A DNA stretch of 64,000 nt. It comes from Pseudomonas sp. 10-1B. GTDB lineage: Bacteria; Pseudomonadota; Gammaproteobacteria; Pseudomonadales; Pseudomonadaceae. The stretch is from contig NZ_JYKS01000007.1 in assembly GCF_000935045.1 (NCBI RefSeq), forward strand, positions 124,001-188,000. The letters are read 5' to 3'. Made by a program: the position numbers and the translations under genes. Each line of letters opens with the position of its first letter. Position 1 is the first letter of the stretch. Below the pieces are notes generated by a model. That model did no database searches. It saw only the letters and a program-made list of their open reading frames with translations, and had not been told where the DNA came from. Of the stretch, positions 39,860-51,769 are shown piece after piece.

Positions 39860-40639
39860 ATGCGGATCATCAGTGTGAACGTAAATGGCATTCAGGCTGC
39901 AGCCGAGCGTGGATTGCTCAGCTGGCTGCAAGCCCAGAATGCCGACGTCATCTGCCTTCAGGATACCCGCGCCTCGGCCTTTGAACTCGATGACCCAGCT
40001 TTCCAGCTCGATGGCTATTTCCTTTATGCCTGCGACGCGGAAGTGCCTGCCCAAGGTGGCGTGGCCCTTTACTCGCGCATGCAGCCCAAGGCAGTCATCA
40101 CCGGCCTGGGCTTCGAGACAGCCGACCGCTACGGGCGTTACCTGCAAGCAGATTTCGACAAAGTCAGTATTGCCAGCCTACTGCTGCCTTCGGGCATGAA
40201 CGGCGACGAAGACTTGAACCAGAAGTTCAAGTTGATGGACGACTTCGCCAAGTACCTGGACAAGCAGCGGCGCAAGCGTCGCGAATACATCTATTGCGGC
40301 TCGTTCTACGTCGCGCAGCAGAAGCTCGACATCAAGAACTGGCGTGACAGCCAGCAGTCGCCGGGCTTCCTGGCGCCGGAGCGGGCCTGGATGGATGCGA
40401 TCACCGGCGAGATGGGGTACGTCGACGCCCTGCGCGAAGTCAGCCGTGAAGGCGACCAGTACAGCTGGTGGCCGGACAACGAGCAGGCCGAGATGCTCAA
40501 CCTGGGCTACCGGTTCGACTACCAGATCCTCACCCCGGGCCTGCGTCGCTTCGTGCGCAACGCCCGCCTGCCGCGTCAGCCGCGCTTCTCCCAGCATGCG
40601 CCGCTGATTGTGGACTATGACTGGACGTTGACCATCTAA
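39860..40639 (+). CDS. crc: catabolite repression control protein Crc
   Basis: A 259-aa exonuclease III-like protein that, with Hfq, represses translation of catabolic mRNAs. The EEP fold is clear (MRIISVNVNGIQAAAERGLL, CLQDTRA, SQHAPLIVDYDW), but the catalytic residues of true nucleases are altered, as in known Crc. The frame reaches a TTG at 39848; the ATG at 39860 gives the standard length. Confidence 0.97.
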   Translation: MRIISVNVNGIQAAAERGLLSWLQAQNADVICLQDTRASAFELDDPAFQLDGYFLYACDAEVPAQGGVALYSRMQPKAVITGLGFETADRYGRYLQADFDKVSIASLLLPSGMNGDEDLNQKFKLMDDFAKYLDKQRRKRREYIYCGSFYVAQQKLDIKNWRDSQQSPGFLAPERAWMDAITGEMGYVDALREVSREGDQYSWWPDNEQAEMLNLGYRFDYQILTPGLRRFVRNARLPRQPRFSQHAPLIVDYDWTLTI

Positions 40640-40648
40640 AAGCCGATT

Positions 40649-40768
40649 GGGGCTGCTTTGCAGCCCATCGCCGGCAAGCCAGCTCCCACAGGGATCACCA
40701 CAGTTTTTGAAACCTGCGGTGCACCTGTGGGAGCTGGCTTGCCGGCGATGGGCCGCGAAGCGGCCCCA
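40649..40768. repeat. REP pair 2 (inverted)
   Basis: Two opposed REP units with flanking GGGGCTGCTTTGCAGCCC and GGCCGCGAAGCGGCCCC hairpins between the convergent genes crc and the DUF4870 gene. Confidence 0.85.
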
Positions 40769-40772
40769 ATTG

Positions 40773-41141
40773 CTATTTGATCGGCCGCCAGATCATCGGG
40801 TAACGATACGGCTTGCCCTCATTCGCCCGTACCGCGGCAATGATGATCAGGATCATCACCGCGACCATCAGCATGGCGAACAGCACCAGCCCGATGAACA
40901 CGAACATCAGCAAGAAGCAGATGAACCCGGCAATGGTCACGCTGATCTGAAAGTTCAGCGCTTCTTTGCCCTGGGCGTCGATGAAAGGGTCTTGCTCGCG
41001 CTTGAGGTGCCACAGCACCAGCGGGCCCAGCAGGTGCCCGAGCGGCACCACCAGGCCCAGCAGCGCGGAGAGGTGGCAGAACATCGCCCATTGCCGAACA
41101 TCGGCGCTGGGCGGGGTGATCGACAGGTTCGAATCGCTCAT
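40773..41141 (-). CDS. DUF4870 domain (Tic20-like) membrane protein
   Basis: A 122-aa small inner-membrane protein with about three helices and the family opening RQWAMFCHLSALLGLVVPLG followed by LKREQDPFIDAQGKEALNFQ. Function unknown. The frame is open three codons further, but the ATG at 41141 has GGAGG seven nt before it. It lies behind rph on the same strand, 23 nt away, and is probably co-transcribed. Confidence 0.85.
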   Translation of the reverse strand: MSDSNLSITPPSADVRQWAMFCHLSALLGLVVPLGHLLGPLVLWHLKREQDPFIDAQGKEALNFQISVTIAGFICFLLMFVFIGLVLFAMLMVAVMILIIIAAVRANEGKPYRYPMIWRPIK

Positions 41142-41164
41142 GCCCCGCACCTCCCTGGCTGGGT

Positions 41165-41887
41165 TCAGTCGGCCAGTGCCGCCTGCTGCAGTTCGAAGAT
41201 TTCAGTCATGCCCTTCTGCGCCAGGGCGAGCATGGCGTTGAAGTCTTCAGGCTGGAACGGCGCACCTTCGGCAGTGCCCTGCACTTCGATGAAACCACCG
41301 GCACTGGTCATGACCACGTTCAGGTCGGTTTCGGCAGCCGAATCTTCCAGGTAGTCCAGGTCGAGCACCGCTTCGCCCTGGTACATGCCCACCGACACTG
41401 CGGCGATCATGTGCTTGAGCGGGTTGCCGGCCTTCAGGCCGCCACGCTTCTTGATCACCGCCAGAGCGTCGCACAGGGCGACCATGGCACCGGTGATGGA
41501 CGCGGTACGGGTGCCGCCATCGGCCTGGATCACGTCGCAGTCGACGTACAGGGTGATGTCACCGAGCTTGCTCATGTCCAGTGCGGCACGCAGCGAGCGC
41601 CCTATGAGACGCTGGATTTCCAGGGTGCGGCCACCCTGTTTGCCACGGCTGGCTTCGCGCTGGTTACGCTCGCCGGTGGAGCGCGGCAGCATGCCGTATT
41701 CGGCGGTCAGCCAGCCTTGGCCCTGGCCTTTGAGGAAGCGCGGCACACCATTTTCCACACTGACCGTGCAGATGACCTTGGTGTCACCGAACTCGACCAG
41801 TACCGACCCTTCGGCGTGCTTGGTGTAGTTGCGGGTGATGCGGATCGAGCGAAGCTGATCGGCGGCGCGACCACTTGGACGTTTCAT
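41165..41887 (-). CDS. rph: ribonuclease PH
   Basis: Phosphate-dependent 3'-exoribonuclease for tRNA 3' end trimming and rRNA decay. The 240 aa include [33 protein letters not shown] and [19 protein letters not shown]. The open frame begins at 41926; the ATG at 41887 (MKRPSGR) is the family start. It is divergent from yicC. Confidence 0.97.
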   Translation of the reverse strand: MKRPSGRAADQLRSIRITRNYTKHAEGSVLVEFGDTKVICTVSVENGVPRFLKGQGQGWLTAEYGMLPRSTGERNQREASRGKQGGRTLEIQRLIGRSLRAALDMSKLGDITLYVDCDVIQADGGTRTASITGAMVALCDALAVIKKRGGLKAGNPLKHMIAAVSVGMYQGEAVLDLDYLEDSAAETDLNVVMTSAGGFIEVQGTAEGAPFQPEDFNAMLALAQKGMTEIFELQQAALAD

Positions 41888-42112
41888 CTGGGATACCTGT
41901 ACTGGGACTTTGAATCTGCCGAGCATTATAGAGCCCGCGGCCCGGGGAAGACATGCCTATTGTCGCGCCCGCCACAGCCCGTCGCCTTTTCCTACTGCCA
42001 TGGCCACCCCTCTGTAACATAGGTGGATTGGGCGCCAAGGCCCCACTGCGCTACAATCCTGCGCCTTGCAGCCGAGAGGCTCCCACCCATTCATCTACGC
42101 GAGGTACTCCCC

Positions 42113-43610
<1,498 letters not shown>

Positions 43611-43636
43611 AGATCGATGGGCCCTCTTCGAGGCCC

Positions 43637-43733
43637 TTTCGCGACACAAGGCCGCTCCCACATTGGATGGCGTACGCCGTGCTTTTGTGGGAGCGGCCTT
43701 GTGTCGCGATAGGGGCGCAAAGCGCCCCCAGCT
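43637..43733. repeat. REP pair 3 (inverted)
   Basis: Two opposed units of the TTTCGCGACACAAGGCCGCT type between the convergent genes gmk and the permease; a GGGGCGC/GCGCCCC hairpin ends it. Confidence 0.85.
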
Positions 43734-45275
43734 TTATTCCTGCAAAGGCAGGGTCGCCTGCTGACGCAGGGTAGCCCCCAGGAAGTACGCCGGCGCACGC
43801 ATGCGCGACAGCATCATCAGCCCGATGCCGAGCACCGAGATGATCGCGGCAATCACGAACACCAGCCCCAGCCCACCCACATGCGAGCCGCTGCCGAAGT
43901 CCGGCGAGGCGCTGTCGATGGCAGTACGCGCGAAGATCACCGACAGGATCACCCCACCCACCAGCGGGCACAGGCCGCGCATGATGAAGTGGCGCAGGCT
44001 GTCGAACAGGCTGTCGCGGAAGTACCAGACGCAGGCAAAGGCGGTCAGCGAATAGTAGAAGCAGATCATCATGCCCAGCGCGGTGATGGTATCGGCCAGC
44101 ACGTTCTCGCTCAGGGTACGCATGGTCACGTAGAACAGGCCCGCGGCCACGCCGGCGCAGATGGTGGCGTAGCGCGGGGTTTGCGAACGCGGGCAAACGC
44201 TGGCGAACTTCTGCGGTACCGCACCGTAGTAACCCATGGCCAACAGGGTGCGCGCCGGTGCCACGAAGGTCGACTGCAGCGAGGCCGCCGTACTGGCCAG
44301 CACGGCGATGGACATCAGGATCGCCAGCGGCCCCATGACCGGGCCGGCCAGGTGGGCAAACACGTTCTCCTGGATGCGCGGGTTGTTCAGGCCCAGGCCA
44401 GATTCGCTGATACCGGCAAACTGCAGGGTGGCGATGGCGGTGAACAGGTACAGGCCGAGGATCAACATCACGGTCCAGGTGGCAGCCTTGCCCGGCACCT
44501 CTTCACTGCCCACCGACTCTTCGCTGACGGTCAGGCACGTGTCCCAGCCCCAGAAGATGAAAATCGACAGCGAAAGCCCGGCGGCAAAGGCCGAGAACGA
44601 CTCGACACCGAACGGGTTGAACCAGGCGAAATCGAACTCCAGCGGTGGCGGCGCGGTGGTGCCGCCGAAAGCGGCGAAGGCAAAGCCGATCAGCACCAGC
44701 AACTGCAAAGCCACCAGGCCGTACTGCACGGTCATGGTGGTGGCTATGCCGCGGCAGCAGATCCACACCGCCAGGGCGATGAACACGCAACAGGTGGTGA
44801 TGTTGATCAACAGGTTGTCGGCCAATGCCGCCAGCTCATGCTGGCCGGTAAGCTGGGCAAGGAACAGGTAGAAGAAGTCGACCGCCACCCCCGCCAGGTT
44901 GGACAACACGATGGTGGTGGCGACCACCAATCCCCAGCCGCCGATCCAGCCGATCATCGGGCCGAAGGCACGCGCCGACCAGGTAAACGAAGTGCCGCTG
45001 TCCGGCTCCGCCGAGTTCAGTTCGCGGTAGCCCAGGGCCACCAGCAGCATCGGCAGGAAGCCGACGATGAACACGGCTGGCAGGTGGGCACCTACCTCAC
45101 GCACGGTCGGGCCAAGGGCGCCGGTCAGGGTGTAGACCGGGGCGATGGTGGAAATGCCCAGCACCACGCTGGCCAGCAAGCCCAGGCGGCCTTTGGCCAG
45201 GCCCTTGCTGCGCTGGGTGTTACCCGCGTCGGCCACCACATCGGGTGGGCGGCCGGCTTCTGTGTAATTGCTCAT
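43734..45275 (-). CDS. APC-superfamily amino acid/polyamine permease
   Basis: A 513-aa, 12-helix inner-membrane transporter of the amino acid-polyamine-organocation superfamily (LGLLASVVLGISTIAPVYTLTG, GWGLVVATTIVL, then FIFWGWDTCLTVSEE). The substrate is not certain. It lies next to a C26 amidase and a glutamine synthetase-like ligase on the same strand, which points to a polyamine or gamma-glutamylated amine. Confidence 0.9.
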   Translation of the reverse strand: MSNYTEAGRPPDVVADAGNTQRSKGLAKGRLGLLASVVLGISTIAPVYTLTGALGPTVREVGAHLPAVFIVGFLPMLLVALGYRELNSAEPDSGTSFTWSARAFGPMIGWIGGWGLVVATTIVLSNLAGVAVDFFYLFLAQLTGQHELAALADNLLINITTCCVFIALAVWICCRGIATTMTVQYGLVALQLLVLIGFAFAAFGGTTAPPPLEFDFAWFNPFGVESFSAFAAGLSLSIFIFWGWDTCLTVSEESVGSEEVPGKAATWTVMLILGLYLFTAIATLQFAGISESGLGLNNPRIQENVFAHLAGPVMGPLAILMSIAVLASTAASLQSTFVAPARTLLAMGYYGAVPQKFASVCPRSQTPRYATICAGVAAGLFYVTMRTLSENVLADTITALGMMICFYYSLTAFACVWYFRDSLFDSLRHFIMRGLCPLVGGVILSVIFARTAIDSASPDFGSGSHVGGLGLVFVIAAIISVLGIGLMMLSRMRAPAYFLGATLRQQATLPLQE

Positions 45276-45387
45276 GAGTATTTGCCATAAATTTTGGAAT
45301 TGTTTTCACAGGCCTTGCGCACAAGGCCCGCTTTCACTCATTGAAAGCTTGCTGTCGGGGCAAGTCATCCGAGACCTTCGGGTGACG

Positions 45388-46161
45388 TCAGAATGACTTC
45401 TGCCGTGCGCCCTCCCGTGCTGCGTAGGCAATGCAGGCCTCGCGAAACGCCTGGAACAGGCGCAGGGAGACCGGGTTTTCGCTGAAGCGCCACTCCGGGT
45501 GCCACTGCACACCGAGCACAAAGCCCGGGGCCGCCGGCATGGACACCGCTTCGATCAGGCCATCCGGGGCCCGTGCTTCGACACGCAGGCCCGGGGCCAG
45601 GCGGTCGATGCCCTGACTGTGCAGCGAGTTGACCTCGAACTGCGCCGCCAGGCCCAGGCGCTCGAACAACCCGCCAGGCTCGATGCCAACAGGGTGACGA
45701 GGGCCGTATTGCACCTCCAGGGGTGCATCCTCAGGTTCGCGGTGGTCAAGGTAGCCGGGCAGTTCCTGCACGCGCTGGTGCAGGCTGCCGCCCAGGGCCA
45801 CGTTCAGTTCCTGGTAGCCACGGCAGATACAGAACACCGGCACACCGGCGGCAATGGCCGCCTGCAGCAGCGGCAAGGTCAGGCGATCGCGCGCCAAATC
45901 GTGCCGGGTACCGGCCGCGCTGGGGGCGCCATTGTAATGATGCGGTTCGATATTTGAAGGCGAGCCGGTAAAAAGAATACCGTGCAGACGGGCCAGCAGC
46001 GCCTGCGTGTCGCTGCCCCCGTCACGGGCCGGCAAGATCAGTGGCAAGCCAGCAAAGCCGGCCGCCTCGACATACTTGTCGCCTACCGTGTGCGACGAGT
46101 TCTTCCCCACCTGCTGGCGGCAGGCGCTGACACCGATCAAGGGGACCGCATTTGCGCTCAT
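45388..46161 (-). CDS. class I glutamine amidotransferase-like hydrolase (peptidase C26, PuuD-like)
   Basis: A 257-aa hydrolase that would cleave gamma-glutamyl-GABA or a like product. The nucleophile Cys lies in VFCICRGYQELN and the His-Glu partners in LGVQWHPEWRFSEN. The ORF is open far upstream inside the ligase gene; the ATG at 46161 (MSANAVPLIGVSACRQ) is the normal start and leaves 4 nt to the ligase stop. With that ligase it fits the gamma-glutamyl-polyamine route. Confidence 0.88.
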   Translation of the reverse strand: MSANAVPLIGVSACRQQVGKNSSHTVGDKYVEAAGFAGLPLILPARDGGSDTQALLARLHGILFTGSPSNIEPHHYNGAPSAAGTRHDLARDRLTLPLLQAAIAAGVPVFCICRGYQELNVALGGSLHQRVQELPGYLDHREPEDAPLEVQYGPRHPVGIEPGGLFERLGLAAQFEVNSLHSQGIDRLAPGLRVEARAPDGLIEAVSMPAAPGFVLGVQWHPEWRFSENPVSLRLFQAFREACIAYAAREGARQKSF

Positions 46162-46165
46162 GGGC

Positions 46166-47548
46166 TTACACCGTGTGCAGGTACCAGTTGTACTCGAGGT
46201 CGGAGATCGACACTTCGAACTCGGCCAGCTCGCTTTCCTTGCAGGCCACGAAGATATCGATGTAGTCCGGGCTGATGTATTGGTTGAGGACTTCGCTGTC
46301 GTCCAGCGCGCGCAAGGCATCGCGCAGGTTGTTCGGCAGGCTTTGTTCCAGCTGCTCGTAGGAGTTGCCCTCGATCGGCGCATCCGGCTCGACCTTGTTG
46401 GTCAGGCCATGGTGAACGCCGGCGAGGATCGCCGCGAGCATCAGGTACGGGTTGGCGTCAGCACCGGCCACGCGGTGCTCGAGGCGCACGTTGTCGCTGC
46501 TGTCGGTGGGCACGCGCACGGCCACGGTGCGGTTGTCCAGGCCCCAGCTCGGCGCATTGGGCACATAGAACTGCGCGCCGAAACGGCGATAGGAGTTGAT
46601 GTTCGGACAGAGGAAGGCCATCGACGCCGGCATGGTTTCCAGCACGCCACCGATGGCATGGCGCAGCGCGTCGCTTTGCAGCGGGTCGTCGCTGGTAAAA
46701 ATGTTCTTGCCGGTTTTCTTGTCCAGCAACGAAATGTGCACGTGCAGGCCGTTGCCGGCCTGGCCCGGGTAGGGCTTGGCCATGAAGGTGGTGTCCATTT
46801 CATGGTCGTAGGCAACGTTCTTGATCAGGCGCTTGAGCAGGATCGCGTAGTCGCAGGCCTTCAACGGGTCGGCCACATGGTGCAGGTTGACCTCGAACTG
46901 TGCCGGGGCGCTTTCCTTGACGATGGCGTCGGCGGGCAGGCCTTGCTCCTTGGCCGCTTCGAGCATGTCCTGCAGGCAGTCGGCGTATTCATCGAGGTCG
47001 TCGATCAGGTACACCTGGGTGGACTGCGGGCGCTTGCCGGAAATCGGCGAACGCGGCGGTTGCGGGCGGCCGTTGAGGTTGTCCTGGTCGATCAGGTAGA
47101 ACTCCAGCTCGAACGCGGCGCAGATAGTCAGGCCCAGGTCGTCGAACTTGCTCACCACCTGACGCAGCACTTCGCGCGGGTCGGCGAAGAACGGCTGGCC
47201 ATCCAGTTCGTGCATGGTCATCAGCAACTGGGCGGTAGGGCGCTTCTGCCACGGTTCGTCCGACAGCGTGCCGGGGATCGGGAAGCAGATGCGGTCGGCA
47301 TCGCCGATGTCCAGGCCAAGGCCGGTGCTCTCGACCGTGGAACCATTGATGTCCAGGGCGAACAGCGATGCCGGCAGGTTGATACCCTTTTCGTACACCT
47401 TGTGCAGGCTGGCCCGCTCGATGCGCTTGCCACGTACCACGCCGTTCATGTCGGAGATCAGCAGGTCGACGTACTGCGTTTCCGGATGGGCCTGGAGGAA
47501 GTCATTCATCTCGCTGGAAGAACTGGCGCACGGGGTTACCGACGTCAT
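46166..47548 (-). CDS. glutamine synthetase family gamma-glutamyl-polyamine synthetase
   Basis: A 460-aa GlnA-type ligase of the PuuA/SpuI kind. It has AAFELEFYLID, the ATP/glutamate site AGNGLHVHISLLDKKTGKNIF and the closing metal motif NVRLEHRVAGADANPYLML. It would attach glutamate to an amine (putrescine or another polyamine). AAGGAT precedes the ATG. It is upstream of the C26 amidase and divergent from a LysR gene that may control it. Confidence 0.88.
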   Translation of the reverse strand: MTSVTPCASSSSEMNDFLQAHPETQYVDLLISDMNGVVRGKRIERASLHKVYEKGINLPASLFALDINGSTVESTGLGLDIGDADRICFPIPGTLSDEPWQKRPTAQLLMTMHELDGQPFFADPREVLRQVVSKFDDLGLTICAAFELEFYLIDQDNLNGRPQPPRSPISGKRPQSTQVYLIDDLDEYADCLQDMLEAAKEQGLPADAIVKESAPAQFEVNLHHVADPLKACDYAILLKRLIKNVAYDHEMDTTFMAKPYPGQAGNGLHVHISLLDKKTGKNIFTSDDPLQSDALRHAIGGVLETMPASMAFLCPNINSYRRFGAQFYVPNAPSWGLDNRTVAVRVPTDSSDNVRLEHRVAGADANPYLMLAAILAGVHHGLTNKVEPDAPIEGNSYEQLEQSLPNNLRDALRALDDSEVLNQYISPDYIDIFVACKESELAEFEVSISDLEYNWYLHTV

Positions 47549-47754
47549 GGCTGTACATCCTTTGATTTGCTGCGGCGATGTGGGGATACGGCTGGCGCCT
47601 CACGGGCGACGATGGTTGCAGCTGTTGTTCTTTTCACTTTCCCATCGTGGGGATTGGTTACCCGACCGGGCGCATTGATTCCCGGGGGCCGTTCTACTAT
47701 AAAATGGCCAAAACGCAACAGACATTGGCAATTCGGCAAGCAGAGCGTGCACCA

Positions 47755-48627
47755 ATGCAATATCAGATTACCCATGCCGACCTCTCTCTGGTCCTGGCCC
47801 TGGAACGTGGCCGCTCCCTGGCCAAGGCTGCGGAGTTGCTCAAGGTGGATGTCTCGACAGTGTTCCGCTCGATCCGCCGGCTGGAGTCGGCGCTGGGCAC
47901 CGCCTTGTTCGTCAAGAGCCGCAAGGGCTACCTGCCGACCGACACCGCCCAGGCCCTGGCCGAACAGGCCGAGCGCGCCGAGCAGGCACTGGAGGCGGCA
48001 CGCATTGCCATGACCAGTGGCGAGCAGGTGGTCAGCGGCACGGTGCGGCTGACCTGCACCGAGGCGGTGATGCACAGCCTGTTGCTGCCGGCGCTGGCCG
48101 AATTCATGCCCAACTACCCGGCCTTGTCGCTGGAGATGGGCACCTCCAACACCTTCGCCAACCTCAGCCGCCGCGATGCCGACATTGCCCTGCGCCTGAC
48201 CAACACGCCGCCGGAACACCTGGTGGGCCGTAATCTAGGGTCTACCTCCTATGTGGTCTGCGGCCAGCCACAGTGGCGCGAGCGCCTGGCCGAATCGCCC
48301 ACCAGCGTTCCATGGATCGCACCCGACGACTCGATGCAGGACCACCCCACGGTGGTCTGGCGCAACCAGCAGCACCCTGGGCTGAGCCCGCGCTACCAGT
48401 GCAGCGGCATGTCGACCATCGCCCAACTGGTCACCGCCGGCCTGGGCGTGGCGGCGCTGCCGGACTACATGGTGCATGCGCTGCCCGGGGTGGATGCGCT
48501 GAGCGGGCCGCTGCCCGGTTGCGACACCCAGTTGTGGCTGCTGACCCGGCCGGATTGCCGGGCGTTGCGCTCGGTGCAGACTTTATTCGAAGAGCTGACC
48601 CCGCGGTTGCGTGACGCGATGCTCTGA
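47755..48627 (+). CDS. LysR-family transcriptional regulator
   Basis: A 290-aa regulator. The N-terminal HTH (LSLVLALERGRSLAKAAELL, then STVFRSIRRLE) is followed by an effector-binding domain. The ATG at 47755 is the likely start; an in-frame ATG at 47704 is possible. It is divergent from the glutamine synthetase-like gene, so it probably controls the amine cluster. Confidence 0.88.
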   Translation: MQYQITHADLSLVLALERGRSLAKAAELLKVDVSTVFRSIRRLESALGTALFVKSRKGYLPTDTAQALAEQAERAEQALEAARIAMTSGEQVVSGTVRLTCTEAVMHSLLLPALAEFMPNYPALSLEMGTSNTFANLSRRDADIALRLTNTPPEHLVGRNLGSTSYVVCGQPQWRERLAESPTSVPWIAPDDSMQDHPTVVWRNQQHPGLSPRYQCSGMSTIAQLVTAGLGVAALPDYMVHALPGVDALSGPLPGCDTQLWLLTRPDCRALRSVQTLFEELTPRLRDAML

Positions 48628-48666
48628 GGTTATCGTCAGGCTCATGTATCGAGGGTGTCTGTTGCG

Positions 48667-48763
48667 GCCCTTTCGCGGGCATGCCCGCTCCCACAGGTAA
48701 GGCGGCGGCGGTGAGAACTGTGCAGGACTTGTGGGAGCGGGCGCGCCCGCGAAGCATCCCACA
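48667..48763. repeat. REP pair 4 (inverted)
   Basis: CGCGGGCATGCCCGCTCCCA and the opposed copy GTGGGAGCGGGCGCGCCCGC between the LysR gene and rpoZ. Confidence 0.85.
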
Positions 48764-48877
48764 CCGATCTAGCCGACAAAACAGCGCTTCCCTATTGGCT
48801 GGTGAATTTTTATACTATCGAGTCCGCCTGCCCACTATTGGGCTGCACGCCCACCGCAATTGCTACTGAGGAAGACC

Positions 48878-49141
48878 ATGGCCCGCGTAACTGTTGAAGA
48901 CTGCCTGGAACACGTGGATAACCGCTTTGAGCTGGTCATGCTCTCGACCAAGCGCGCTCGCCAGCTGGCGACCGGCGGCAAAGAGCCACGCGTTGCGTGG
49001 GAAAACGACAAGCCGACCGTTGTCGCCCTGCGTGAAATCGCCGAAGGCATCGTCACCAACGAGTTCATCGCCGCTGAAGAGATCGTCACCGAGGATCCGG
49101 TGTTCGCCGCGTTCGAGGACGAGAACAACGAGGCTGTCTGA
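48878..49141 (+). CDS. rpoZ: RNA polymerase omega subunit
   Basis: An 87-aa subunit that helps RNA polymerase assembly and ppGpp binding: [20 protein letters not shown], then [20 protein letters not shown] precedes the ATG at 48878; the open frame starts six codons earlier. It is 59 nt before spoT, the common order. Confidence 0.97.
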   Translation: MARVTVEDCLEHVDNRFELVMLSTKRARQLATGGKEPRVAWENDKPTVVALREIAEGIVTNEFIAAEEIVTEDPVFAAFEDENNEAV

Positions 49142-49200
49142 TTGATGCCCGGTCGACGTCGCGCGGCGCAAGGCCCTTTTCCTCGGCAGGAGGTGAACCC

Positions 49201-51309
49201 ATGCCGGGTATAGAAGCCTTGGCCGAACGGCTGTCGACCTATCTTGGCCCCGAACAGGTCAACCTGGTCCGGCGCGCCTATTTCTACGCCGAACAGGCCC
49301 ACGATGGGCAGCGCCGCCGCAGTGGCGAGCCCTACGTGACCCACCCGCTGGCCGTGGCCAGCATCCTCGCCGATATGCACATGGACCATCAGAGCCTGAT
49401 GGCGGCCATGCTGCACGACGTGATCGAAGACACCGGCATCGCCAAGGAAGCCCTCAGCCAGCAGTTTGGCGAGACCGTGGCCGAACTGGTCGATGGGGTC
49501 AGCAAGCTGACCCAGATGAACTTCGAGACCAAGGCCGAGGCGCAGGCCGAGAACTTCCAGAAAATGGCCATGGCCATGGCCCGCGATATCCGCGTGATCC
49601 TGGTCAAGCTGGCCGACCGCCTGCACAACATGCGCACCCTGGAAGTGCTGTCCGGCGAAAAGCGCCGGCGCATCGCCAAGGAAACCCTCGAGATCTACGC
49701 CCCCATCGCCAACCGCCTGGGGATGCACACCGTGCGCGTGGAGTTCGAGGACCTCGGCTTCAAGGCCATGCACCCGATGCGCTCGTCGCTGATTCACCGG
49801 GCGGTGAAAAGCGCACGCGGCAACCGCAAAGAGATCGTCGCCAAGATCGAGCACTCGCTGGCCAACTGCCTGGCCGCCGACGGTATCCAGGGCGAGGTCA
49901 GCGGCCGGCAGAAACACCTCTATGGCATCTACAAGAAGATGCGCGGCAAGCGCCGTGCCTTCAATGAGATCATGGACGTGTACGCCTTCCGCATCATCGT
50001 CGACAAGGTCGACACCTGCTACCGCGTGCTCGGCGCCGTGCACAACCTGTACAAGCCGCTGCCGGGGCGCTTCAAGGACTACATCGCGATCCCCAAGGCC
50101 AACGGCTACCAGTCGTTGCATACCACGCTGTTCGGCATGCACGGCGTGCCCATCGAAATCCAGATCCGCACCCGCGAGATGGAAGAGATGGCCAACAACG
50201 GCATCGCCGCGCACTGGCTGTACAAGTCCAACGACGACGAACAGCCCAAGGGCAGCCACGCCCGTGCCCGCCAGTGGGTCAAGGGCATCCTCGAGCTGCA
50301 GCAACGTGCCGGCAACTCGCTGGAATTCATCGAGAGCGTGAAGATCGACCTGTTCCCGGACGAGGTCTACGTGTTCACGCCCAAGGGCCGCATCATGGAG
50401 CTGCCCAAAGGCTCCACGGCCGTCGACTTCGCCTACGCGGTGCACACCGACGTCGGCAACAGCTGCATCGCCTGCCGCATCAACCGCCGCCTGGCGCCGC
50501 TGTCCGAACCGCTGCAGAGCGGCTCCACGGTGGAAATCGTCAGCGCCCCGGGCGCACGGCCGAACCCGGCCTGGCTCAACTTCGTGGTTACCGGCAAGGC
50601 ACGCACGCACATCCGTCACGCGCTCAAGCAGCAGCGTCGCTCCGAGTCCATCAGCCTGGGCGAACGCCTGCTGAACAAGGTGCTCACCGGCTTCGACAGC
50701 AGCCTGGAGAAAATCCCCCAGGAGCGCATCCAGGCGATTCTCGCCGAGTACCGCCTGGAACTGATCGAAGACCTGCTGGAAGACATCGGCCTGGGCAACC
50801 GCATGGCCTACGTGGTCGCGCGCCGCCTGCTGTCGGCCGAAGGCGAGCAGTTGCCGGCGCCGGAAGGCCCGCTGGCGATCCGTGGTACCGAAGGCCTGGT
50901 GCTGAGCTATGCCAAGTGCTGCACGCCGATCCCGGGTGACCCGATCGTCGGCCACCTGTCGGCCGGCAAGGGCATGGTCGTGCACCTGGAAAACTGCCGC
51001 AACATCAGTGAAATCCGCCATAACCCGGAGAAGTGCGTGCAACTCTCCTGGGCCAAGGACATCACCGGCGAATTCAACGTCGAGCTGCGTGTCGAACTGG
51101 AGCACCAGCGCGGCCTGATCGCCCTGCTGGCCAGCAGCGTCAACGCCGCCGACGGCAACATCGAGAAAATCAGCATGGACGAACGCGACGGCCGTATCAG
51201 CGTGGTCCAACTGGTGGTCAGCGTGCACGACCGCGTGCACCTGGCGCGTGTGATCAAGAAGCTGCGTACCCTGACCGGTGTGGTCCGCATCACCCGCATG
51301 CGTACGTAG
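49201..51309 (+). CDS. spoT: (p)ppGpp synthetase/hydrolase SpoT
   Basis: A 702-aa bifunctional stringent-response enzyme. The HD hydrolase domain has H72D73...E76D77 ([10 protein letters not shown]), the RelA/SpoT synthetase domain has [19 protein letters not shown], then TGS ([20 protein letters not shown]) and the C-terminal ACT domain. AGGAGGT precedes the ATG. It is in an operon with rpoZ and ridA. Confidence 0.97.
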   Translation: MPGIEALAERLSTYLGPEQVNLVRRAYFYAEQAHDGQRRRSGEPYVTHPLAVASILADMHMDHQSLMAAMLHDVIEDTGIAKEALSQQFGETVAELVDGVSKLTQMNFETKAEAQAENFQKMAMAMARDIRVILVKLADRLHNMRTLEVLSGEKRRRIAKETLEIYAPIANRLGMHTVRVEFEDLGFKAMHPMRSSLIHRAVKSARGNRKEIVAKIEHSLANCLAADGIQGEVSGRQKHLYGIYKKMRGKRRAFNEIMDVYAFRIIVDKVDTCYRVLGAVHNLYKPLPGRFKDYIAIPKANGYQSLHTTLFGMHGVPIEIQIRTREMEEMANNGIAAHWLYKSNDDEQPKGSHARARQWVKGILELQQRAGNSLEFIESVKIDLFPDEVYVFTPKGRIMELPKGSTAVDFAYAVHTDVGNSCIACRINRRLAPLSEPLQSGSTVEIVSAPGARPNPAWLNFVVTGKARTHIRHALKQQRRSESISLGERLLNKVLTGFDSSLEKIPQERIQAILAEYRLELIEDLLEDIGLGNRMAYVVARRLLSAEGEQLPAPEGPLAIRGTEGLVLSYAKCCTPIPGDPIVGHLSAGKGMVVHLENCRNISEIRHNPEKCVQLSWAKDITGEFNVELRVELEHQRGLIALLASSVNAADGNIEKISMDERDGRISVVQLVVSVHDRVHLARVIKKLRTLTGVVRITRMRT

Positions 51310-51332
51310 TCCGCCAACCGCAAGGAGTCATC

Positions 51333-51713
51333 ATGAGCAAGACCGTCATCAACAGCGACAAGGCCCCTGCCGCCATCGGCACCTACTCGCAAGCGATCAA
51401 GGCTGGCAACACCGTGTACATGTCGGGCCAGATCCCACTGGACCCAAAAACCATGGAACTGGTCGAAGGCTTCGAAGCCCAGACCGTGCAGGTGTTCGAG
51501 AACCTCAAGGCCGTGGCTGAAGCCGCTGGCGGTTCGTTCAAGGACATCGTCAAGCTGAACATCTTCCTCACCGACCTGAGCCACTTCGCCAAGGTCAACG
51601 AGGTAATGGGCCGCTACTTCGAACAGCCGTACCCGGCTCGCGCCGCCATCGGCGTTGCCGCACTGCCAAAAGGCTCCCAGGTCGAAATGGACGCCATCCT
51701 GGTCATCGAATGA
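51333..51713 (+). CDS. ridA: RidA family enamine/imine deaminase
   Basis: A 126-aa trimeric deaminase that clears reactive 2-aminoacrylate. It shows [20 protein letters not shown], the substrate Arg in [19 protein letters not shown] and the end [14 protein letters not shown] lies before the ATG at 51333; the longer open frame is not used. It is 23 nt behind spoT. Confidence 0.96.
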   Translation: MSKTVINSDKAPAAIGTYSQAIKAGNTVYMSGQIPLDPKTMELVEGFEAQTVQVFENLKAVAEAAGGSFKDIVKLNIFLTDLSHFAKVNEVMGRYFEQPYPARAAIGVAALPKGSQVEMDAILVIE

Positions 51714-51769
51714 TGCCCCCGGTGACGGGCGCCCTGCCCGTCACCCTCCCCCTGCAAGGTTACCCCGTC

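Noticed and set aside
43881..45290. 469-aa plus-strand frame over the permease
   Set aside because: Antisense shadow of a 12-helix transporter; Gln/Arg/His-rich.
46007..48013. 668-aa plus-strand frame over the ligase and amidase genes
   Set aside because: Antisense to well-recognised enzymes; long only because of high GC.
48835..51240. 801-aa minus-strand frame over rpoZ and spoT
   Set aside because: Antisense to SpoT and omega; His/Asp/Val-rich shadow sequence.
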